Positions 9,627-18,569 are shown, numbered from the stretch's first letter. The stretch: DNA of 64,000 bases from Clostridium sp. TW13 (GCF_024345225.1 NZ_BROD01000001.1:4482767-4546766); one strand, 5' to 3'. The notes: generated by a model not told the origin, from the sequence alone. Translations and numbers: made by a program.

Positions 9627-9641
9627 TGGCACGGTATTTGC
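9627..9641 (+). promoter_or_regulatory. Sigma-54 (-24/-12) promoter of ptsI
   Basis: TGGCAC-N5-TTGC matches the sigma-54 consensus. The invariant GG (9628-9629) and GC (9640-9641) are separated by the required 10 nt. The expected transcription start is near 9653, about 68 nt before the ptsI start codon. Confidence 0.88.
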
Positions 9642-9720
9642 TTATAATATTAATGAGCAATTGTGAGAAAAATATTTTACAGTTTATTTTTATAGATATG
9701 TCTAAGGAGGAATATGAATT

Positions 9721-11340
9721 ATGATAAAAAAAGGTATTGCAGCATCTAAGGGTTATGCAATTGGAACAGTATTCATACAAGAACACGAAGAAATAGTTAT
9801 AACAGATAAAAAAGTTGAAGATATAGCAGCAGAAAAAGAAAATTTAAAGAAAGCTTTAGAAGCATCAAGAGTTCAATTAGAAGCTATAAAAGCTAAAGCA
9901 GTAGAATCAATGGGAGCAGAAAAGGCAGAAGTTTTTGAAGCCCATATTACACTACTTGATGATCCAGAATTTACTGGAGCTATGGAATTAGAAGTAGATA
10001 GCAACTCAATAAATGCTATGAAAGCAGTTGAAAATGTAACAAATACTTTTGTTATGATTTTTGAATCAATGGAAGATGCTTATATGAGAGAAAGAGCAGC
10101 TGACATTAAGGATGTTTCAAAGAGAATTATCGCAAACTTAGCTGGAAAAGGCGGAGAAGGTTTTGCAATAACAGAAGAAAATACAGTAGTTGTAGCTCAT
10201 GATTTAACACCATCAGATACAGCTCAATTAGATAGAAGCAAGGTTGTAGGATTTATAACTAACATAGGTGGAAGAACTTCTCATGCAGCTATCATGGCTA
10301 GAACTTTAGAAATTCCAGCTGTACTTGGTTTAGGAGATATAACTAAAGCAGTTAAAACAGGAGATAAGGTTATAGTTGATGGTATAACAGGAGATGTAAT
10401 CATCAATCCTTCAGCAGAAGTTTTAGCAGAATATGAAGCTAAGAAAGAAAAATTCAGAGCAGAACAAGAAGAATTAAAGAAACTTATAGATGTTAAGACA
10501 GTAACTAAGGCTGGTAAGAGAGTTGAAGTTTGTGGAAACATAGGTAAGGCAGCTGACGTAGATCAAGTTCTTGCTAATGGTGGAGACGGAGTTGGTCTAT
10601 TCAGAACAGAATTCTTATATATGGATAGAGATCAAGCACCTACAGAAGATGAACAATATGATTCATACAAATATGTTCTTGAAAAAATGGAAGGAAAACA
10701 AGTTGTTATAAGAACACTTGATATCGGTGGAGATAAGACTCTTCCTTACTTACCATTACCAGAAGAAATGAATCCATTCCTTGGATACAGAGCAATAAGA
10801 CTTTGCTTAGACAGAAAAGAAATATTCAAGGTTCAATTAAGAGCATTATTAAGAGCTTCTGTATACGGAAACTTATGCGTAATGTTCCCAATGATATCAG
10901 GATTAGAAGAATTTTTACAAGCTAAAGAAGTAGTAGAAGAATGTAAAGCTGAATTAAAGGCTGAAGGAAAAGAATACTCAGAAAAAATTCAATGGGGTAT
11001 CATGGTTGAAATCCCAGCAGCAGCAGTTTACGCTGATGAATTAGCTAAACATGTTGACTTCTTCTCAATAGGAACAAATGACTTAATTCAATATACATTG
11101 GCTGCAGACAGAATGAGTGAAAAGGTATCATACCTATACAACCCAATGCACCCAGCAGTATTAAGATTAATTAAGATGACAATAGATGGAGCTCACTCTC
11201 AAGGTAAGTGGGTAGGAATGTGTGGAGAAATGGCTGGAGATGAAACAGCTATACCAACACTTGTGGAATATGGTTTAGATGAGTTCTCAATGAGTGCTAC
11301 ATCAATCTTAAATGCTAAGAAAATCATAATGGAACAATAA
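9721..11340 (+). CDS. ptsI: PTS enzyme I (phosphoenolpyruvate-protein phosphotransferase)
   Basis: 539 residues. Enzyme I takes phosphate from PEP and passes it to HPr, the first step for all PTS sugar uptake. The phospho-His motif GGRTSHAAIMA puts the active His at residue 188. The C-terminal PEP-binding barrel shows GGDKTLPYLPLP, FSIGTNDLIQYTLA and the catalytic Cys at residue 501 in MCGEMAGD. AAGGAGG (9704-9710) precedes ATG 9721 by 10 nt; an out-of-frame ATG at 9714 is ignored. No gene for HPr itself is nearby, although the divergent regulator carries an HPr-like domain. Codon choice looks biased, as expected for a highly expressed gene. Transcription is predicted to need sigma-54 and that regulator. 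Confidence 0.98.
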   Translation: MIKKGIAASKGYAIGTVFIQEHEEIVITDKKVEDIAAEKENLKKALEASRVQLEAIKAKAVESMGAEKAEVFEAHITLLDDPEFTGAMELEVDSNSINAMKAVENVTNTFVMIFESMEDAYMRERAADIKDVSKRIIANLAGKGGEGFAITEENTVVVAHDLTPSDTAQLDRSKVVGFITNIGGRTSHAAIMARTLEIPAVLGLGDITKAVKTGDKVIVDGITGDVIINPSAEVLAEYEAKKEKFRAEQEELKKLIDVKTVTKAGKRVEVCGNIGKAADVDQVLANGGDGVGLFRTEFLYMDRDQAPTEDEQYDSYKYVLEKMEGKQVVIRTLDIGGDKTLPYLPLPEEMNPFLGYRAIRLCLDRKEIFKVQLRALLRASVYGNLCVMFPMISGLEEFLQAKEVVEECKAELKAEGKEYSEKIQWGIMVEIPAAAVYADELAKHVDFFSIGTNDLIQYTLAADRMSEKVSYLYNPMHPAVLRLIKMTIDGAHSQGKWVGMCGEMAGDETAIPTLVEYGLDEFSMSATSILNAKKIIMEQ

Positions 11341-11407
11341 TTAATACGTTAACTATATTATTAATATAAATATATAAGACACTTTTTATTAGTGTAATCC
11401 CAGATTT

Positions 11408-11438
11408 GGAGCTAAAGAAATTTAGCTCCGTTTTTTTT
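11408..11438 (+). terminator. Terminator after ptsI
   Basis: Perfect 9-bp stem GGAGCTAAA / TTTAGCTCC with a GAAA tetraloop, then a run of eight T after one G. Confidence 0.92.
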
Positions 11439-11492
11439 ATTGCAATCTGTAATTAATTTATTAATAGAAGAGTTAATAATTATTTTTTAAGA

Positions 11493-12254
11493 TTATATCA
11501 GTTTAACATCTAATCTTTTTAACTCATGTTTAATTTCATCTGAAATTTCTGAGTCACTTACTATAGCATCAAATTCTTGTAGGGTTGCAAATCTATAAGT
11601 GCTGTCTAGAGTGAATTTTTCATTTTCAACAAGTAAATACACCTCTTTGCTATTAGCAATTATAGTTTCCTTTAGATTGCCGTCTTCTAACTCCATAGTA
11701 CCTACACAATTTGCAGTTAAATTTACACTGCAGCTTCCTAGAAAACATTTGCTAAACATATATTTAGAGATATTCTTAATTACTTCTGAGCCAAAAACTC
11801 CACCATGTTTTTTATTATATATACCACCAATGCATATTAACTCAGCAGTTTCATTGTCACTAAATAGGGGGGGGATTATTGCCATGTTAGTAATTAGGGT
11901 TATGTGTTTATTGCTATTAGCTATTAATTTAGCTAATAGAAAGTTTATACTTGAAGTTTCTAAAAAAATCACATCTCCATCTATTATAAGGTCAAAAGCT
12001 TTTTTAGAGATTAAATCCTTACTATCTAAGTGCTCACTCATTCTAGTAGTTATAGAACTGTTTTTAGAAAGGGTTCTATTTAGAATGGCACCCCCATAAG
12101 TCCTTTTGAGAACTCCATCGCCTTCTAATCTTTGCAAATCTTTTCTAATCATACCTTCTGAAACATTAAAGTGTTCGCTTAGTTCTTTTACTTTCACTCT
12201 GCCATTTTTGTTAAGCATATGTAGAATTTGTTCTAATCTTTCTTCAGTAAACAT
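11493..12254 (-). CDS. DeoR/GlpR-family transcriptional repressor
   Basis: 253 residues. The N-terminal winged helix-turn-helix (LEQILHMLNKNGRVKVKELSEHF, then SEGMIRKDLQRLEGDGVLKRTYGGA) is the DeoR signature. The C-terminal part is the sugar-phosphate-sensing DeoR domain. These proteins usually repress sugar catabolism genes and release DNA when bound to a phosphosugar. It is divergent from a HAD sugar-phosphatase-like gene at 12563, a plausible target. A run of eight G at about 11871-11877 (C on the coding strand) is a possible slippage site but the frame is intact. Confidence 0.92.
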   Translation of the reverse strand: MFTEERLEQILHMLNKNGRVKVKELSEHFNVSEGMIRKDLQRLEGDGVLKRTYGGAILNRTLSKNSSITTRMSEHLDSKDLISKKAFDLIIDGDVIFLETSSINFLLAKLIANSNKHITLITNMAIIPPLFSDNETAELICIGGIYNKKHGGVFGSEVIKNISKYMFSKCFLGSCSVNLTANCVGTMELEDGNLKETIIANSKEVYLLVENEKFTLDSTYRFATLQEFDAIVSDSEISDEIKHELKRLDVKLI

Positions 12255-12471
12255 CCATCCACCTCATCAATCATTATCATTTAGTGTTAATCTTTCATAG
12301 TATTATAGCATTTTTATTGAAATTTATAAAATGTCTTGAATAATAACATCAAATAATATAAAATAATATTAAACAATAACAAATGATAACAAGTGATATA
12401 AATATAAGAACTATTTTCAAATGGTATAATGTAGCGTTATAGGGAGAATGCCTAGCGTAATACTTTATATG

Positions 12472-12526
12472 TTTAGGTATCTTCAAAATTAGTTATAATT
12501 CTAGCTATGATTGAGGATACCTAATT
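12472..12526. repeat. Palindromic element (iv) in the DeoR/HAD divergent region
   Basis: TTAGGTATC (12473-12481) and its exact complement GATACCTAA (12516-12524) are separated by 34 nt. It lies upstream of the HAD gene and may be a DeoR operator or a fifth copy of the AGGTATC-ended palindromic element. The rest of the 308-bp gap is AT-rich; a TATAAT at 12425 has no good -35. Confidence 0.5.
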
Positions 12527-12562
12527 AATAACTACTAAAGTAAAAATTTCAGGAGGGGTAAT

Positions 12563-13366
12563 ATGTACAAGTTGTTAGCAGTTGATATGGATGGGACATT
12601 ATTAAATAGCAATAGAGTTATTTCAGAGGTAAATAAAGAGGCAATAAAAAGGGCTATAGAAAAGGGTGTTAATGTTGTTATAACATCTGGAAGGGCACTT
12701 AAAGGAGTAGATGCTTTTTTAAAAGAAGTTAATTTAGTAGGAAAAAATCAGTACCTTATTGCAAATAATGGAGGAACTATATACAGAACCAGTGACTTTA
12801 AATGTATCTTTTATAAAGGATTAAGTGGGAAAGATTTAATAAAAGCACGTGATTTAAGCAGAAAACTTGGACTTAATATGATAGCATACACTCATGAAGG
12901 AACTATTGCTGAAGAAGAAAATGAATTTACAATATTCGAAAGAGAATATGTTGGAAATCCTGTTGAAATTATTGATTTTGATTCTGATATTCAGGCAGGG
13001 GATGAGATTACAAAGATATTATTTTCACAGACTGAAGAAATACTTTCAAAAAAGATGAGTGAATTTCCAAAAGAATTTTGCGGTGAATATAATTTGGTAA
13101 AAACTATGCCAACAGTTTTAGAAGTCATGGATAAAGATTGTAATAAGGGGTATGGTGTAAAAATTTTAGCGGACAAGCTAGGAATAAAAAAAGAAGAGAT
13201 AATATGTATAGGGGATCAAGCTAATGATGTTGAAATGATAACTTATGCAGGTCTTGGAGTTGCAATGGGAAATGCTATTCAGGAACTTAAGGATATAGCT
13301 CAATATGTAACATCAGATAATGATAATGATGGAGTAGCAGAGGTTATTGAAAAATTTATATTGTAG
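12563..13366 (+). CDS. HAD-superfamily Cof-type (YidA-like) sugar phosphatase
   Basis: 267 residues. Motif I DMDGTLLN is at the N-terminus, motif II is TSGRA near residue 42, and GDQANDVEMITYAG near residue 217 is motif IV. The C2B-type cap between them sets the substrate, which is unknown. AGGAGGGG precedes ATG 12563 by about 7 nt. It is divergent from the DeoR regulator, which suggests shared control by a phosphosugar signal. It is similar in type to the HAD protein at 5213 but clearly a different protein. Confidence 0.92.
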   Translation: MYKLLAVDMDGTLLNSNRVISEVNKEAIKRAIEKGVNVVITSGRALKGVDAFLKEVNLVGKNQYLIANNGGTIYRTSDFKCIFYKGLSGKDLIKARDLSRKLGLNMIAYTHEGTIAEEENEFTIFEREYVGNPVEIIDFDSDIQAGDEITKILFSQTEEILSKKMSEFPKEFCGEYNLVKTMPTVLEVMDKDCNKGYGVKILADKLGIKKEEIICIGDQANDVEMITYAGLGVAMGNAIQELKDIAQYVTSDNDNDGVAEVIEKFIL

Positions 13367-13398
13367 TATCTAAGTCAGTATTGTGTAAATTTATAAGG

Positions 13399-13492
13399 TT
13401 GTATATAGAACTGTTCCACATAAATGTTGGTAGAAAAATGTCTGATTTTTGTAACTTGTCCACCAACATTATTATGGAATAGTACTATACAA
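13399..13492. repeat. 94-bp imperfect palindrome between convergent genes
   Basis: The left arm (13399-13431) and right arm (13462-13492) complement each other over about 31 bp with few mismatches, including ATGTTGGT / ACCAACAT and TTGTATA / TATACAA at the ends. The loop is about 30 nt. It is much longer than a terminator stem and has no T tail, and a separate terminator follows at 13517. A MITE-like or folded RNA element is possible. Confidence 0.6.
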
Positions 13493-13516
13493 GTAATAGA
13501 TATGATATATATATAA

Positions 13517-13542
13517 GATAGAAGTTGAAGACAACTTCTATC
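13517..13542. terminator. Terminator between convergent genes
   Basis: Perfect 11-bp stem GATAGAAGTTG / CAACTTCTATC with an AAGA loop, 10 bp from the end of the minus-strand membrane-protein gene. The flanking AAAA on the right reads as TTTT before the stem on the minus strand, so its tail is weak in both directions. Confidence 0.7.
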
Positions 13543-13551
13543 AAAATATCA

Positions 13552-14097
13552 CTATAAATCAATCTTAATTTTTCTATTTATCTTTTGAATTTCTAGACTT
13601 TCAATAAACTTTAATAAGTCTTCCTTAGCAAACCAAAATTCAGGGATAGTCATTTTTGAATGGCTATTAACACTTTTATTTTTCATTGCTTTTATCAAAA
13701 TAGCATCTTGTCTGGTGTTAGCTTTTTTTATCACATCAATATCTGTGATTCGTATAATCTTAGTTGTTATTGCTCCATGAAGAATTACCTTTCCATCAAT
13801 TACAGATAAAGTTATTCTCTTAGTCAACAATTTGAAGATTAGTGTAAAGCCATATAAAGGCATTAAAGAAAAGCATGATATCAATATACTTGTAATTATG
13901 TAGCCATCTGGATTTTTAAGTTTATTATCTGTTATAAGTGAGAACAAAAGAGTGATAATCCCAGTTAGTAACAAGGCACATAGTGTGCCATAGAAAGCTA
14001 AAAATACTTTGTGTCCACTAGAATAATAAATCTGCTTATCTATAAAAGTTGTTCCTTTATACCATCTACTTCTTTTAAATTTTCTCTCAATCCCCAT
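13552..14097 (-). CDS. Membrane protein with PH-like domain
   Basis: 181 residues from the ATG at 14097, which has AAAGGAG 8-9 nt upstream; a longer reading would overlap the neighbouring gene and lacks a ribosome binding site. The N-terminus is basic (GIERKFKRSRWYKG). Two hydrophobic helices follow (VFLAFYGTLCALLLTGIITLLF and the IITSILISCFSLMPLYGFTLIF segment), then a soluble beta-rich C-terminus (TLSVIDGKVILHG) that resembles bacterial PH (YdbT/YcxB-like) domains. The stop of the upstream zinc-ribbon gene is 3 bp away, so the two are co-transcribed. Function unknown. Confidence 0.8.
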   Translation of the reverse strand: MGIERKFKRSRWYKGTTFIDKQIYYSSGHKVFLAFYGTLCALLLTGIITLLFSLITDNKLKNPDGYIITSILISCFSLMPLYGFTLIFKLLTKRITLSVIDGKVILHGAITTKIIRITDIDVIKKANTRQDAILIKAMKNKSVNSHSKMTIPEFWFAKEDLLKFIESLEIQKINRKIKIDL

Positions 14098-14099
14098 TT

Positions 14100-14354
14100 T
14101 TAATCTCCTTTTAAATCTCTGTGTTCTTTCTTTATAATCTTTACAGCAGAGTATTTGCCGCATTTTCGACATCTTACATATAGTTTAGTGAGAATACTAA
14201 AGCAATCAAGGTTATTTCCGAAGATTTCAAATACATGAGAACACTTGTTACATTGATAATTATGTTCTTCAGTAAATTTTATATTCCATAATCCTAAGAT
14301 TAGAACAACAATACCTATGATAATAGCAATGGGAAGTATTATTATAATATTCAT
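14100..14354 (-). CDS. Small membrane-anchored zinc-ribbon protein
   Basis: 84 residues. An N-terminal transmembrane helix (IIIILPIAIIIGIVVLILGLW) is followed by two cysteine pairs, CNKC and CRKC, about 27 residues apart, the pattern of a zinc ribbon. GAAGGAG precedes the start codon. It is the first gene of a two-gene unit with the PH-like membrane protein. No specific family is recognised; a membrane-associated regulatory or scaffold role is only a guess. Confidence 0.8.
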   Translation of the reverse strand: MNIIIILPIAIIIGIVVLILGLWNIKFTEEHNYQCNKCSHVFEIFGNNLDCFSILTKLYVRCRKCGKYSAVKIIKKEHRDLKGD

Positions 14355-14458
14355 TCTACACTCCTTCTTTAAAGAGAATTTACAATTATACTAAATTTGA
14401 AAATCATGAACACCATAACTGTAATATTACTTAAATAACCCAATATCAAAGCACCCAA

Positions 14459-14537
14459 TTTATCCGATAGCTAGCATCCGTAACACTCCAACTTCTTTAA
14501 GTTGGAGATAACGGCTGCACGCTCCTGGATAAGTTCA
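14459..14537 (-). repeat. 79-bp hairpin repeat, copy A
   Basis: Exact reverse complement of 38846-38924 over all 79 bp. Read on the minus strand it starts TGAACTTATCC and ends GGATAAA. Nested pairings are TTATCC/GGATAA, GCA.CCGT/ACGG.TGC and CTCCAACTT/AAGTTGGAG around an AAAG loop. This copy lies in the 3' end of the gene at 14497-14883, where it encodes the last 13 residues and the stop. It is more GC-rich than its surroundings. The 142-bp gap 14355-14496 holds nothing else recognised. Confidence 0.9.
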
Positions 14538-14883
14538 TTTTCCCATATATATTCTTGTATGAAAAAAATCCGATTACTATTAGTACGATAAACATTACTA
14601 GACTATACAAGATATTAAACTTAAAACTTTGGGAGATAACAACGTGTGAAATTCCTAGAGTGGCTGAATAATTATGAAGACTATTAAATATATCGTAGAT
14701 CATTAGTGCTATTGGTACTACAAAACCTTCAGTAAGAAAAACCATAATAGCAATTTTAAATATTTTCTTTTTCTCAATAAGAAATGCAACAATAACTTGA
14801 ACAGCCATTGGTACTAAGCAATATAGGATGTTAAGAATATACAATAGATAAGATAAAATTGTCATTGAAAAAAATTCTTTCAT
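14497..14883 (-). CDS. Small integral membrane protein, C-terminus supplied by a repeat
   Basis: 128 residues with four predicted hydrophobic helices and no recognised domain. The final residues (MNLSRSVQPLSPT) and the stop codon are encoded by the 79-bp repeat, so the original C-terminus was probably replaced when the repeat arrived. The start ATG at 14883 has an AAGGGG ribosome binding site. It may be an intact small protein with a changed tail or a remnant of a longer one. It is not clearly linked to the other minus-strand genes nearby. Confidence 0.65.
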   Translation of the reverse strand: MKEFFSMTILSYLLYILNILYCLVPMAVQVIVAFLIEKKKIFKIAIMVFLTEGFVVPIALMIYDIFNSLHNYSATLGISHVVISQSFKFNILYSLVMFIVLIVIGFFSYKNIYGKMNLSRSVQPLSPT

Positions 14884-15145
14884 ATTGAATCCCCTTAAAG
14901 TTCGTTATATATTAATGATTTTATAAGAATAATCCTTCCGTAAAAAATAGACGAATTCATAATATAAATATTACCATATTTTCAATGAAGCGTATATACA
15001 TTGGGAAATATTATGTTTACGTTTACTGAATTTTAGAGGGTAAAGTTAAGAAATTAATGATATAATCTTAAGAAATAATTAAGGTTTTATTAATATAAAA
15101 TAAATGAGTTTTGGATAGAATTAGAAATGCAAAGGGGGTTAAAAA

Positions 15146-17641
15146 GTGAAGATATTTTTTAAATATGTAGTAAAATGTATGACAGAGAAAAAAGGTAGAT
15201 TTTGTTTATTAATTTTAGCAATAGCTTTAAGTACTGGATTATTAGTGACTAGTACAGGTGCCATAAAGGTAGCAATGAATAGTTTTGTTAAACCAATGCT
15301 AGCATCTTTTGATGGAAAGGAAATATATATAACTCCAAAAGATAAGAAGCAAGTATTTATTTCCACATCAGATTTGACTGAAGCTGGGGTGAAAAATGTA
15401 CAAGGTGAAATAAGATTAAGTGGTGTAATTAATGATGATGAAAGAATTAACTTAGCTTTACATGCTAGGGAAGATAAATATATTGACAAAACTAAAATAT
15501 TAGAAGGAAATATAAGTGACTTAAAAGGGGAAACCTGTATAATTTCTAAAAGAGTAAGTAAGGATAGAAATTTAAAGGTTAATGATACTTTAGAATTTTA
15601 TATGGCAGGCGTGAAGAAACAGTATAAGATAGTTGGTATCAGTTCAAATGAAGGAATCTTCTATTCAGATAAAAGTAAGTCCTTCGGAGTATTAGTACCT
15701 TATGAGTATATTTCTAAGGAGCTAAAGGTTGAAGGAAAATATAACTTAGTATTAGCAAACAAAGCTAAGGACAATGTTAAAGATAGTATAAAGGAATTTA
15801 ATGATAAAAATACGAAGTTTATAGCAGAACAGTTATTTGATGAGGAAGCGGTAAACAGCCAATTAGGTTCATTTACATCAGTACTTTATGTGATGCTAAT
15901 TATAGTTGTATTTATGAGTGGAATCATAATATATGGGTCATTTAAATTGACCATTACAGAAAGATTATCAGTAATAGGAACTTTCTTAAGCCAAGGAGCT
16001 ACAACAGGAACTATAAAGAAGATATTATATTTAGAGAGTATAGGATATGGAATTGTTGGGGCAATCTTTGGAAATGCTCTTGGAGTAGGTGGATTGTACT
16101 TAATTAACTATTTAGTATCACCTCTTAAAGCATATGGAATATATGATAAAGTAGAAATAAATCCATATTACTTAGTGATTGGAGCAGTATTTGCAATACT
16201 ATTATCATTAGTATCAGCATTAATTCCTGTTAGAAAGATTAAAAAATTGCAGGTTAAAGAAGTTATTTTAAACAATGTAAATATATCTATGACAATAGGT
16301 TGGGGAAAATTTATAATAGGAGTAATTTTATTGGGTATATCATTAGGAGTGAACTTCATTGATGCTAAGTGGGCATATGCTCTTAGTGGAGTGTTTGTAA
16401 TAGTATCCGTGATTGGCTTGGTTCTTATGTATCCAAAGCTTGTTGATATATTAACTAATGTTTTATATAAATTATTCAGAGGAAGAAGCAAGACAGTAGT
16501 ATTTGCTTTAAACAACTTAAGGACTTCAAAAGTATTGTTAGGTAACATAACTCTTATAATAGTGTCTGTATTGTCTATAATGATGATAACATCTGCAGGG
16601 ACAAGTTTGAAGAATGTAGTTACTGAAGCTTATACAAAGATGAATTCAGATATAACTGTAAGTGGAATTCAAACCATAGAAGGAGTAGAAGGTCAAAATA
16701 CTACAGATAAATTACTTGCAAAGATAAAAGAAAATAAGGATGTAAATAAGGATAGTATACAAATTTCAATGCAAGCATCTACAAAGATAGGAAATACGTT
16801 TGCTGGAATTGAAGGGATAGATGCTTCTAAGTATAGAGATTATAATCAATATTTAGATTTTAATAGTGATAAAAACAAAGATATGTTTGATAGATTTGCA
16901 AAATCATCAGAAAGAGAACTTATCATAACTGATAAACTTAAAGATAAATTAGGTAAAAATGTTGGAGATACAATTACCTTAAATATTAATGATATAAAGA
17001 AAGATTTTAAAATTGCAGGATCTATTGATGGAAAGTTATATCAAGATGGTTTCGTAATCTTTATGAAAAATGAGGTCTTGAAGAAGGATTTTAACTTTAA
17101 AGAAGCAGATCAAATTATGTTTAAAACTAATAAGGATGCAGCTGAGGTTAAAAAAGAATTATTGCCAACAATAAAACAATTTGGTGCAACAGCAATAACT
17201 AAAGCAGAGATGGAAAAGCAAAATGCAGAATCAAATCAAATGGTTATAAATATTCTTAGTATATTCTCATATATGGCTATTTTTATTGCAGCTTTAGGAG
17301 TATTAAATAACATTATTATAGGATTCCTACAAAGAAAAAGAGAACTTGCAGTATTAAGTTCAGTTGGTATGCCACAAGGAAACAGATCACTTATGTTGTT
17401 AATAGAATCTGTTCTCTCAGTAGTATGGGCAATGGCGATAGCAGTACCATACAGTTATCTTGGACTATCATTAATTAGTAGATGTTTGAAGGTAATAAGT
17501 ATGCCATTAGAAATAGTTTTAGATTTGAAGTCAGTGCCAGGATATTTTTGTATATCTTTAGCCTTGATACTTCTAGCAACAATACCAGTTTTATTTAAGA
17601 GTAGAAAACTTTCAATTATACAAGAATTGAAATATGAATAG
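15146..17641 (+). CDS. FtsX-like ABC transporter permease
   Basis: 831-residue membrane protein with a GTG start 7 nt after AAAGGGGG. It has an N-terminal helix, a first extracellular MacB_PCD-type domain (about 45-240), three helices with an FtsX motif region (about 245-375), a central pair of helices, a second extracellular domain (about 490-690) and a final three-helix FtsX domain. This two-FtsX layout is typical of MacB/LolC-like permeases of Gram-positive bacteria that export or sense peptides, lipoproteins or antibiotics. The cognate ATPase starts 12 bp after its stop. An ECF sigma/anti-sigma pair follows, perhaps linked to envelope stress. Confidence 0.93.
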   Translation: MKIFFKYVVKCMTEKKGRFCLLILAIALSTGLLVTSTGAIKVAMNSFVKPMLASFDGKEIYITPKDKKQVFISTSDLTEAGVKNVQGEIRLSGVINDDERINLALHAREDKYIDKTKILEGNISDLKGETCIISKRVSKDRNLKVNDTLEFYMAGVKKQYKIVGISSNEGIFYSDKSKSFGVLVPYEYISKELKVEGKYNLVLANKAKDNVKDSIKEFNDKNTKFIAEQLFDEEAVNSQLGSFTSVLYVMLIIVVFMSGIIIYGSFKLTITERLSVIGTFLSQGATTGTIKKILYLESIGYGIVGAIFGNALGVGGLYLINYLVSPLKAYGIYDKVEINPYYLVIGAVFAILLSLVSALIPVRKIKKLQVKEVILNNVNISMTIGWGKFIIGVILLGISLGVNFIDAKWAYALSGVFVIVSVIGLVLMYPKLVDILTNVLYKLFRGRSKTVVFALNNLRTSKVLLGNITLIIVSVLSIMMITSAGTSLKNVVTEAYTKMNSDITVSGIQTIEGVEGQNTTDKLLAKIKENKDVNKDSIQISMQASTKIGNTFAGIEGIDASKYRDYNQYLDFNSDKNKDMFDRFAKSSERELIITDKLKDKLGKNVGDTITLNINDIKKDFKIAGSIDGKLYQDGFVIFMKNEVLKKDFNFKEADQIMFKTNKDAAEVKKELLPTIKQFGATAITKAEMEKQNAESNQMVINILSIFSYMAIFIAALGVLNNIIIGFLQRKRELAVLSSVGMPQGNRSLMLLIESVLSVVWAMAIAVPYSYLGLSLISRCLKVISMPLEIVLDLKSVPGYFCISLALILLATIPVLFKSRKLSIIQELKYE

Positions 17642-17653
17642 GGGTGCGGAGTT

Positions 17654-18352
17654 ATGAAGAGTATTGAAGTAAAAAATTTAGATAAATTTTTTAAAGTAGG
17701 AAAAGAAACAGTAGAGGTACTAAAGGATATAAATTTTAGTGTTGAAAAGGGTGAATTTATTTCAATAATGGGACCATCAGGTGGTGGAAAATCAACTTTA
17801 TTATATTTATTGGGTGGACTTGATAAACCAACTTCTGGAGAAGTTCTTATTGATGGGAAGGACTTAAGTAAGATAAAACAAAAAGAAATGAGCAAGATGA
17901 GAAGAACTAAGTTGGGATTTGTTTTTCAATTTTATAATCTAGTTCCTAATTTAAGCGTGGAAGATAATATTATGCTGCCACTAATGTTAGATGGAAAGAA
18001 ACTAAAGGATTATGAAGGAAAGTTAAATGAGATTCTAGAGATAATAGGAATGACTGAAAAGAGAAAATTGACGCCAAGAGAATTGTCAGGTGGTCAGCAA
18101 CAAAGAGTTGCTATTGCAAGAGCTCTAATTTTCGATCCAGAGATAATATTCTTAGATGAACCTATAGGAAATCTAGATTCTAAAACTGGTACTGAGATTA
18201 TGGAGTTATTTAGAAAGATAAACGTAGAGTATGGCAAAACATTAATTCAAGTGACACATTCAGAAAAGTCAGCTAGATATGGAACATCAATAATCAGATT
18301 AATAGATGGACAAATTATAGGAAGAGAAGATATTGAAGAACAAGTAGTTTAG
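17654..18352 (+). CDS. ABC transporter ATP-binding protein (MacB/LolD type)
   Basis: 232 residues and all ABC ATPase motifs: Walker A GPSGGGKST, Q-loop VFQFYNL, signature [15 protein letters not shown], Walker B IIFLDEP and H-loop VTHSEKSA. It belongs to the LolD/MacB/FtsE family that works with FtsX-type permeases. The gene lies 12 bp after the permease gene with its own GGGGTG-type ribosome binding site, so the two form one transporter. An odd detail is IGNLD where PTGNLD or PTSNLD is more usual after Walker B. A long terminator follows. Confidence 0.95.
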   Translation: MKSIEVKNLDKFFKVGKETVEVLKDINFSVEKGEFISIMGPSGGGKSTLLYLLGGLDKPTSGEVLIDGKDLSKIKQKEMSKMRRTKLGFVFQFYNLVPNLSVEDNIMLPLMLDGKKLKDYEGKLNEILEIIGMTEKRKLTPRELSGGQQQRVAIARALIFDPEIIFLDEPIGNLDSKTGTEIMELFRKINVEYGKTLIQVTHSEKSARYGTSIIRLIDGQIIGREDIEEQVV

Positions 18353-18421
18353 TGCTTTGTAAAACTAAATTCAGTTTATATTAAAAAACGAAGTTACTTT
18401 TTCAATTTACGATTATAAGAA

Positions 18422-18490
18422 ATCCTTGAGAAATGGTTTGAATAACATAGGAAATATGTTAGTTTAATCATTAAACTCAAGGTTTTTCTT
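18422..18490 (+). terminator. Long terminator after the ABC transporter pair
   Basis: CCTTGAG (18424-18430) pairs with CTCAAGG (18476-18482) and encloses a second stem, TAACAT / ATGTTA. A TTTTTCTTTTT tail follows. Confidence 0.8.
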
Positions 18491-18519
18491 TTTATGTAAA
18501 AAAATACTTGATATTTTCG

Positions 18520-18545
18520 TGAACTTAGCTATATAGTATTCGTAT
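18520..18545 (+). promoter_or_regulatory. ECF-type promoter of the sigma factor gene
   Basis: TGAAC (18520-18524) and CGTAT (18541-18545) are separated by 16 nt, the classic ECF -35/-10 pattern. It lies 25 bp before the start of the ECF sigma gene, as expected for autoregulation. Confidence 0.75.
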
Positions 18546-18569
18546 ATATATTAGAGCATAAAAGGGGAA

